A DNA stretch of 64,000 bases from NCBI RefSeq assembly GCF_036227605.1, contig NZ_CP109487.1:2232001-2296000 (forward strand), written 5' to 3'. Positions 25,921 through 33,700 of this stretch are shown in pieces. The stretch's first letter is position 1. Each line of letters opens with the position of its first letter. Origin of the DNA: Streptomyces sp. NBC_01439 (GTDB lineage Bacteria > Actinomycetota > Actinomycetes > Streptomycetales > Streptomycetaceae). The position numbers and the translations under genes were made by a program. Under the pieces are notes generated by a model. It searched no databases. It was not told the DNA's origin and saw nothing but the letters and a program-made list of their open reading frames with translations.

Positions 25921-27185
25921 CCGCCCCCAAGCGCAAGAAGGCCCGAGCTAACGGCGAAGGAACCATCTACCAGCGCAAGGACGGCCGCTGGGAAGCCGCC
26001 GGCTACGTCCTCTCCGCCAACGGCACCCGCAAACGCGTCCGCGTCTACGGCATCACACGGAGGGAAGCTGCCGACAAGCTCGCTGAGAAGATCGCCGACA
26101 GCAACCGCGGCCTGCTCGTCGCAACCGCCGACAGCACCGTCGGCGACTACCTCACCTACTGGCTCGGCAGCGTCGCCGTCCACCGGCTCCGCGAGAACAC
26201 CCACACCCGCTACGCCGCCTGCGTCCGTCTCCACCTCATCCCCGGCCTCGGCACCAAGAAGGTCGCCCGCCTCACCGCCAAGGACGTCCGCACCTTCCTC
26301 GACCGGCTCCGCACCACCTGCCAGTGCTGCGCCCAGGGCCTGGACACCGAATGGAAGAGGTGCTGCGCCATCGGCGAGTGCTGCCAGAAGCAGCTGTCCG
26401 CTTCGACCGTGACCTACGTGCACTCGGTGCTCAAGTCGGCTCTGGAACACGCCGTCCGCGAAGACGAGCTGCCCCGCAACGTCGCCCGCAACGTCAAGAC
26501 CAGCGCACCCCGGCCCAGGCGCTTCCGTCCGCTCACCGCAGCCGAAGCCCGCCAGTTCCTCGACGCGGCCCGCGCCGACCGGCTCCACGCGCTGTACGAA
26601 CTCGCCCTCCGCACCGGACTCCGCAAGGGCGAACTCCTCGGCCTCCACTGGGAAGACCTCGACCTCACCACCGGAACGGCCAGCATCCGCCGCTCACTCC
26701 AGCGCACCCGAACCGGCGGCCTCACCCACCTACCCACCAAAACCCGGGCGTCCGAACGCCGCATCGCCCTCCCCACCGAATGCCTCCGCTCCCTCAAGAA
26801 GCACAAGGAACGGCAGGACAGGGAGCGGGAGACCGCAGGGTCAACCTGGCAGGACAGCGTCCTCGTCTTCACCACCCCGACCGGCGGGCCTCTCGACCCA
26901 GCCAACCTCACCCGCCGCTTCCGCAGCTTCCTCAACCGGGCCGGACTCCGCCGCATCCGCTTCCACGACCTCCGCCACTCGACCGCCACCCTGCTCCTGG
27001 AACAAGGCGTCGACCTCGTCGTCATCAAGGAACTCCTCGGCCACGCCCACATCGGCGTCACCGCCGGCGTCTACGCCCACGTACGCCCCCGCCTCCAACG
27101 CCAAGCCATCGACACCCTCGGCAACGCCCTCGGCCCGACCGAGGAAGACCCCGAAGACCCACCCGCCATGGCAGCCGTCCGCTGA
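25917..27185 (+). CDS. int: Tyrosine site-specific integrase
   Basis: 422 residues. An AP2-like N-terminal arm-binding domain (NGEGTIYQRKDGRWEAAGYV), a SAM-like core-binding domain (TVGDYLTYWLGSVAVHRLRE) and the catalytic domain are present. Catalytic residues are visible: Arg in RTGLRKGELLGLHW, the Lys in LPTKTRASERR, HDLRHSTATLLLEQG, His in LLGHAHIG and the nucleophile Tyr in VTAGVYAHVRP. The core-binding domain carries seven cysteines in 24 residues (CQCC...CCAIGECC), probably a zinc-binding insertion known from related Streptomyces integrases. The gene is intact and placed at the element's right end, as expected. Confidence 0.93.
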   Translation: MTAPKRKKARANGEGTIYQRKDGRWEAAGYVLSANGTRKRVRVYGITRREAADKLAEKIADSNRGLLVATADSTVGDYLTYWLGSVAVHRLRENTHTRYAACVRLHLIPGLGTKKVARLTAKDVRTFLDRLRTTCQCCAQGLDTEWKRCCAIGECCQKQLSASTVTYVHSVLKSALEHAVREDELPRNVARNVKTSAPRPRRFRPLTAAEARQFLDAARADRLHALYELALRTGLRKGELLGLHWEDLDLTTGTASIRRSLQRTRTGGLTHLPTKTRASERRIALPTECLRSLKKHKERQDRERETAGSTWQDSVLVFTTPTGGPLDPANLTRRFRSFLNRAGLRRIRFHDLRHSTATLLLEQGVDLVVIKELLGHAHIGVTAGVYAHVRPRLQRQAIDTLGNALGPTEEDPEDPPAMAAVR

Positions 27186-27186
27186 C

Positions 27187-27208
27187 GTTGCCGTCACCGT
27201 TGCCGTCA
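27187..27208. repeat. GTTGCCGTC repeat pair, right copy
   Basis: GTTGCCGTC-ACC-GTTGCCGTCA begins two bases after the integrase stop codon. It matches 19550-19571 at 20 of 22 positions in the same orientation. Candidate arm-type sites next to attR. Confidence 0.5.
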
Positions 27209-27271
27209 AGGCACCCAGAGACTCCAGGAAGGGGTCAAATCGGGAACCTGACTGAATGGATCTGGACATCG

Positions 27272-27322
27272 GAAATAGTGAATCCCCGAAGGGGCATAAC
27301 CCCTTCGGGGATTCACTATTTC
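27272..27322. terminator. Perfect 23-base-pair hairpin
   Basis: A 23-base stem (arms 27272-27294 and 27300-27322) closes on the 5-base loop CATAA; the stem core is CCCCGAAGGGG with its complement. It stands between the rightward integrase and the leftward immunity gene, close to the latter's stop at 27338, so it can stop both. Its AT-rich arms match the toxin-locus composition rather than the element. Confidence 0.85.
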
Positions 27323-27337
27323 GTCACGGATTAATCT

Positions 27338-27793
27338 CTAACCCCACGTCGCCACGAGATCGGCAGCGACAACGAGAATCGAACCGCACGTGAAGGAAAT
27401 TTCGTGCGACATGCCCGACGAATGCGGAAGCACCTCATCCAACTGCAGATCACCCAGGCGAGGAAACATGCCGTCAGGTTCCTCGGCGTCCACACGGAAA
27501 GACTGGACGTCCGAGTAGCGAATGCATAGACCGCTCTCATGTTTCCACTCGTTCGGCGTCAGGATAAATTCGAGAGAAACTTGCCCTTGGTCATCAACGA
27601 GAGTTGCCTTGCTCAGCTCCAGATCCTTAACGCACCGAACGCCTCGGAAGTCGTAGTGATCAGGGTGAGCGGCAAACGCCGCCGCACCCGGCGGAAGGTC
27701 ACCGGAGAGCTGAGGGAGGACCTGCAAGTAATTCTGCGGATCCAGGTGGTATCCGTACCGGTCCTGTAATGGCTCCACACGCACGTACTTCAT
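27338..27793 (-). CDS. Probable immunity protein for the RHS toxin
   Basis: 151 residues, acidic, cytoplasmic. The ATG at 27793 shares its A with the TAA stop of the RHS gene (TAATG), the tight coupling expected for a toxin and its antidote. The sequence includes YHLDPQNYLQVLPQLSGDLP, KDLELSKATLVDDQGQVSLE and MSHEISFTCGSILVVAADLV. I do not recognise a named Imm family. GC is lower than the genome average (33 of 60 bases G+C in 27601-27660), typical of acquired toxin tips and immunity genes. Without it the toxin tip should be harmful to siblings. Confidence 0.7.
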   Translation of the reverse strand: MKYVRVEPLQDRYGYHLDPQNYLQVLPQLSGDLPPGAAAFAAHPDHYDFRGVRCVKDLELSKATLVDDQGQVSLEFILTPNEWKHESGLCIRYSDVQSFRVDAEEPDGMFPRLGDLQLDEVLPHSSGMSHEISFTCGSILVVAADLVATWG

Positions 27794-30700
27794 TAGCACC
27801 CACCGCCAGTGATGCGCGGGCGCTTCCAGTTGTCGCCCTTCACGTTCTCGGTTCCCTTTTCGCCGATACGGCCATCTCGCCTCAATTCGCCCACGGCTAG
27901 CCCCTTCAGGTTGTTGTAGACATCCCGCGGAACATCGACGTCAGCACTCTTTCCGTGCTTCGAGAACCATCCGTCACTGCCGAAGATCCCGACTTCCTTA
28001 CCCTTGTGGTAGACGTGAACCTCGAAGTCAGTCGTACCACCGATGTCGAATCTGTCGACGCGCCCGGTGTAATTACTCCCGAAATTCAGAGGATCCTTCG
28101 GACCGCGTACATAAAGCCCTCCGGCATTGTGCACGAGGACCGGAGTCTTGCCCGCGAGCACATGGTACGTGTGGAGGTCGGAAACCGTCAGGTTGTACGT
28201 CGTCTGGTCCGCACGGTAGGAACGGGTTCGCGCAACGGCGACCGCCCGCCCGTCGTCCGTCCGCAGGGTCATTCCGGCTTTGAGGTCACCCGCATAGACC
28301 CAGGCACCTGCAGACATCGACCAGAACGGGTGGTGCACCGTCGTCGTGATGACGGGTTCGGCTTCTCCGGCTCCGATCGTCAGGTCGACGTATTCCTTGT
28401 CATCCTTCGTCAGGATCTCGGCGGTGACCGTTTTCGGCGTGGTCTCTCCCGTCACCGGGTCCGTGGCGAGAACCTTTTCGCCGACTTCGACGTCGTCGAT
28501 CTCCTTGGTGGTGCCGTCAGCCATCAGGACGAGCGTGTCTTCGGTGAAGCTGTCGCGTCGGAGACAGGCAATGGCTACGTCGACGGCTTCATTGGCCGCC
28601 GCTCCGGTGACCGCCCTGCCCGCCGTTGCCGCTTTCGCGGCCCTGCCGATGAAACTTCCGGCGATCGTGATCGTCACGTCCACCGCGGCCATTCCGCAGT
28701 TCTTGTTCCAGCCCGGGTCCTTGATGCACTCCCAGGTGTTTCGGATCCCCAGCGCCTCCATCCAGTCGCCACTGGGACTCGTCAGGCCGATTCTGTTCGC
28801 CGCGTCGCAGAAGTCTTGCCTGTCTCTGGCGCCGGTGGATGAGCAGTGCCCGTTCGCCCAGCGCCTCAGGTTCTCCTGGTAGGTCCGGGTGGGCCAGAAG
28901 CCCTGCCTGAGGAGTTCCTCCTCGGTGGGAAGGGGCTTTCCTGCGAGGACCAGCTTGACGGTGCTCTTGGTACCGCTCTTGGCGTCGCCCTTCGCGTTGC
29001 CCTTGGAGCCCCCGCCGCCCGAGACCCGCTGCCGTTCCACCTCGGGGTCGTTCTCCTCCTTGTAGTCCCCGTAGGTGCCGTTGGTACCTGCGCAGTAGTT
29101 CGGGAAGCAGCTTTCGAGCCCGGTGGGGTCCATCTGGTTGACCGGGTCGCCGTTCGCGTACACGTACCCGTTCATCTGCATCGGGTTGGTGATGTCGATG
29201 ACCGGGTCGACGCTGATGAACCGGCCGTTCGCGGGTTCGTACTCGCGGGCGCCGATGTGCGTGAGACGGGTGGCGCTGTCGTCCGTGCCCGTCCCCAGGA
29301 AGTCGCGCTGGCCCGCCCAGTTCCCGACCTGGGCGCCCCGGGGGTTGCCGTAGGGGTCGGCCTTGCGGTGGGTGACCTTCTGGCCCGCGGCCTGTTCCAC
29401 CATGGTGGTGGCGGTCCCCTGGCGGTCGCTCAACAGGACGGTCAGGGCGTGGCCGGTGGTCTTGCCCTTGGTCTGACGGACGGTGGTAGTGGCTCCGACG
29501 CCGGTGTAGTAACGGACGGCGTCGACGGCTTGGCCGGCCAGGTTGACCGTTACCTCGGCCTCACCGAGGTACAGCGTGCGACTGCTCCCGGTCTCCTGGA
29601 TGAGCCGGTTGCCGGAGGCGTCGTAGATGTACGAACTACCGCTGCCGCCGAAGACCCACTGCTGCGCGGCGGACCCGGCCACGCACGTGTAGATGTGGAG
29701 GTCGTTGCCGTCGGCGGCATCGTCGTTGGGGACGGTGACGCACTGGCCAGTGGCCTGGTTGTAGAGGGTCTTGTCGGGCCTGGAGGTGAACTTCTGTTCG
29801 TTGCTGCCGTCGCAGGTGTAGAGGCGCGCCCTGCTGTCCTTGGCGGTGAGGCACTTGCCGAGGGCCTTGACGGTGTCGCCGCTGAGGGTCCACTTCTGCG
29901 CCTTGGACTCGTTGCACGACATCACCTGGGCGGGCGTGCCGTCATCGGAGTTGCCGCCGTCGACGTCGAGGCACTTGCCGCCCAGACCGGTGACGGTGAC
30001 GGCGCCGATGCCCGGGCTACTGGCGGAGGCGAGCTTGTTGCGCCGGTCCCAGTTGAGGATCTGGGTGTCGCCGTCGATGGTCCGCCGGGTCGTGTTGCCG
30101 GCGCTGTCGTATCCGTACGTGGAGAGCGACGTGACCGTCGAGTTCTGGGACTTGGTGGTCTGCTTGGCCTCGGTGAGTGCGTGCGGATGGGTCTTGACCG
30201 GCGGCAGCCCGCCGTTGCCCGTCACCTGGACGCCGTACGCGTAGGTCGTGGTGTCGTCCAGTGCCGCATTCGTGAGGTCGCGGTTGATGAGTTTGGTCCG
30301 GTTGCCTATGGCATCGAACTCGTACTCCTGCCAGTAGCCGTCGCCGTCGGGGCCGGGGGTGACGTCACTCAGGCTGGGGCCGGTGCAGTTCTCGGTCCTG
30401 CCGGTCCACGCCTTGGTGAGCTGCCCCAGCGTGTTGTACGTGTAGCACTGGCGGTCGACGCGGCCGCCGGACTGACGGTCCGTCACCGAAGTGATCTTGC
30501 CGCTGGTGTCGTACTTGTAGGAGCGGGCGTTGATCCGGTTGGGTCCGGTCGTCTCCCGGTCCGCGCTGGTGTCGGTGACACGACCGGTGGTCGGATCGTA
30601 GAAGCTGGTGGTCCACACCCGGTGCGGTGCCTTGCCGGATGCCGTGCGCAGTACCTCGCCGAACGGGCTGAAGACCGTCTCCGCGGTGTACCAGGAGAGA

Positions 30701-33700
30701 CCCGACATCGTGGTCGGCGCGCCCTCCTCGTTGTAGCGGGTGATCAGCTTCTCGGCGGCGAGGCCGCCCGGGGTGGCCGGGACCGTGGTGGACCGGACCT
30801 TGCCGGTGGGGGTGTAGGTGGTGGTGTAGGCGTACGTGCCGGCCAGGCCCTTGGTGGCTGCGCCGTCCGGGATGGTGAGGGTGGTGCCGGTCGGCCGGTA
30901 TTCGGAGTCGTAGCCGGTGACCTTGCTGGTCACCGTGACGTCACCGGTGCGGCGGGTCGACGCGACCGGTTGGCCCTTGGCACCCGGCAGCGTGTCGTAG
31001 GACCAGGTGGCGACCGGAGTGCCGTTCGGGGCGTCCTCCACCTCGGCGGTCTTGCGGTTCAGCTTGTCGTAGTTGGTGAAGGTCTTCTGGCCGGCCGCGT
31101 TCTCGGACCAGACCTGCTGGTCGAGGTTGTTGTAGCCGAAGGAAGAGTTTCCCAGGTCGGGGTCGCTCGTACCGATCAGGCGGCCTCGGGCGTCGTACGA
31201 GTACGTCCAGTCGTTGCCGGCCGCGTCGGTCACCTTGGCCAGCTTGCCCCGGACGTCGTACGCGTACTTGGTGTCGGTCCAGGTGGTCAGGTCGGCGGCC
31301 GAGAACTTCTGGACCAGCGTCGTGCGGTTCAGCGCGTCGGTCCAGGTCCTGGTCGCCTCGCTGCCCGCCAGCGGGGCCGTTCCGTCGGCCGACATCGCGC
31401 TGCGCTGAACGGTCCAGTTCCCGCCGTAGGTGACGACGGCGGAGTGGTGCGGAGTGCCCTCGTGGAGAGTGGTGGAGCGCACCGCCCGGCCGAGGCCGTC
31501 GTAGGCGGTCGCGGTGGCGTTCGGGACGTGGAAGACCGTCTCCGGGACGAAGATCTTCTTGTCCGGTTCCCCTTCTGCGTAGTAGGCGTTGTCGGTCTGT
31601 CGCACGGCACCGCTGGCGTTGTAGAGGGTGTCGGTGATCAGACGGCCGCCGCCCAGCGCCTCCTTCTGGGTCTGTCGCGTGCGCAGGAGGCCGTCGTAGA
31701 CGGTGACCGTGTTCTCGTAGGTGCCGTTGTCCCGCAGAGCGCCACTGACCACGGTCGGCGGCATGTCGACGGATATGTCGTACGAGAAGACGAAGGCCGC
31801 CTTGTCCGTACCCTGCTTCCGGGAGGGAGTCCACACTCCGGTGGTGCGGCCCAGTGCGTCGTAGGCCATGCTCGCCTTGCGGCCGTTGGCGTCGGTGGAT
31901 TCCAGCACGCTGCCACGGCCGGGATCGGACTTCGCCGTCACGGTGTGGCCCAGGGCGTTGGTGATCGTGGTGGAGAAGACGGGGCCCGTGGGAGGGCTGA
32001 CGGTCGTGGACGTCGGATTGCCGGCCGCGTCGTAGGCCTTGACGGGGCGCCCCAGGGCGTCGTACTCGGTACGGGCCGTGGTGACCCATCCGGTGCCGGC
32101 GCCGTCGAGGGTGTCGACCTGAACCGGCAGCCCCTTCACGGGGGCGGTACCGAATGCGTTCAGGGCGTCGTAGGAGGTGCGGGTGTCCGTGAGGACCTGC
32201 CCGGTGGCCGCCTTGCTGCAGTCACCGGCCGTGCTGCGTACCCTCTGGGCGAGTCCGATGATGTGCTTCGTCGTGTTGTGCACGTAGGTGGTGGTGATGC
32301 AGTTCTGCTCCGAGGACGTCCACCCCGTGCCGTTCGACGTCAGCACTTCGGCCTGCGCCGTCTTGGGCAGACCGTAGGCCCCCTCGTCGAACGTGTTCTG
32401 GGTACGGACCATGCGGGTCCCGCCCTCGATCGACTGGAACGCATCGGAACGGGCCGTGCCGGTACGGAAGGCCTCCAGGTCAGTGGTGCCACGCCGCGGA
32501 CGATTCGCCGTTCGCTGGCTCCAGGGCCAATTGATCACGCGCGAGGAGACGTTGCCGCCCGCCTTCGTGTAGCTGATCGTTTCCGCTACTTGTCCTTGCA
32601 GTTGGAGAAGGTCCTCCCCCAGATCCTCGGCATTGGTGGAGTCCTTGACCCTGACCTTGGCGCGACCACCGTCTCCGGACATGCCGCGGAAATAGCGCGT
32701 GCGCGTCTGGGACTGCTCCGTGGCGTCGGGCTTGCCCGCGTTGGCGGTGACGCCCTTGGTCGTCACGACCGATGCGTACCCCCTCCACTGGCTGTAGGTG
32801 CGCAGTTCGGGCTTGGTGAACTCGTCGGTGTCCTTGCCCCAGGCCGCGTCACCTTCGTACGTGTAACTGGTGGTGACGTCGGGCTGGCGGGCGACGCGGT
32901 CCTTCTCGACGACCTTCTCGACGACGTATTTGTTGAACCACTCCAGCGGCGGCTTCTCCAGCTCGGTGTCCGGGGACCAGTGGACGGGGAAGCAACGGGT
33001 GGTGTTGGCCTCCGGCTTGGGGTGGGTCGTACCCACCGCACAGGGAGCCGAGTAGTCGACGTACGTCTCGCCACCGGTCTCGTTGCGGATCGTCTCCACG
33101 CGGAGGCGGTCGTAGTCGGGCGTCGCGTCGTTGGCGCTCTTCGCGACGCGGTTCGGCATGTCCTGGACGTTGGCCAGGAAGGACACCGGCGGCAGCGGGA
33201 TCCCGATCAGGTTGTCACCGCCGTCCTTCGCGGTGCCGTATCCGGTGCGGGTGATGGACTCCAGCCACAGCGGGGGGTGCGTGTCGGTGCGCTGCTTCGG
33301 GAACGACTGGGTCAGCGACCAGTGGTCGACCTTGGAGAGGGCCGTGGAACCTTCGGTGCGCTGGCCGTAGGTGGTGACACCGGTCAGGCGCTTTCGCGAC
33401 CAGAACGTCGGCGAGGCGACGTGGCAGTTCTCCGCGTCCATCTTGCAGTGAAGGGTGGACGGGGTGTCCCACCAGGGCTGCTTGTCACCGTAGTTCTTCG
33501 AATCGAACTGGGCGTTGCCGCACTTGACGCCGCCCTCCTCGATGCACCGCTCCGCGAGCGTGAACTCGACGCGGCCTGCCGGAGCTCCGGCGAGGTTGTC
33601 CGCGCGCAGCCCGTAGAGGATCCGGGTGGGGTAGCCGCCTCGGGTGTAGCCGACTTCAGCGGCGTTCTTCTCCTTGAACTTCGCGTTCTTGGCGTAGCGG

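Larger units (their letters stand above)
19521..27208 (+). mobile_element. Compact actinomycete integrative conjugative element (AICE)
   Basis: The gene order regulator - small protein - Tra (FtsK/SpoIIIE) - RepSA-like initiator - Xis - tyrosine integrase is that of pSAM2/SLP1-type AICEs, which excise, replicate as plasmids and transfer double-stranded DNA with one translocase. A spread (Spd) gene between Tra and Rep is not evident, so the element is minimal. The limits are approximate: near-identical pairs of GTTGCCGTC repeats lie at 19550-19571 and 27187-27208 and may be integrase arm sites near the two ends. The exact att core and a tRNA target were not found. All core genes have open frames, so it may be functional. 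Confidence 0.75.

Noticed and set aside
27272..27322. 23-base-pair inverted repeat considered as an att site or IS end
   Set aside because: It has no second copy at the left side of the element and stands directly between two converging genes, so a terminator is the simpler reading.
27796..28125. Naming the RHS tip as EndoU or another specific nuclease
   Set aside because: The required motif pattern (paired His with Lys/Tyr/Ser in EndoU order) is not visible; one His-containing strand is not enough.
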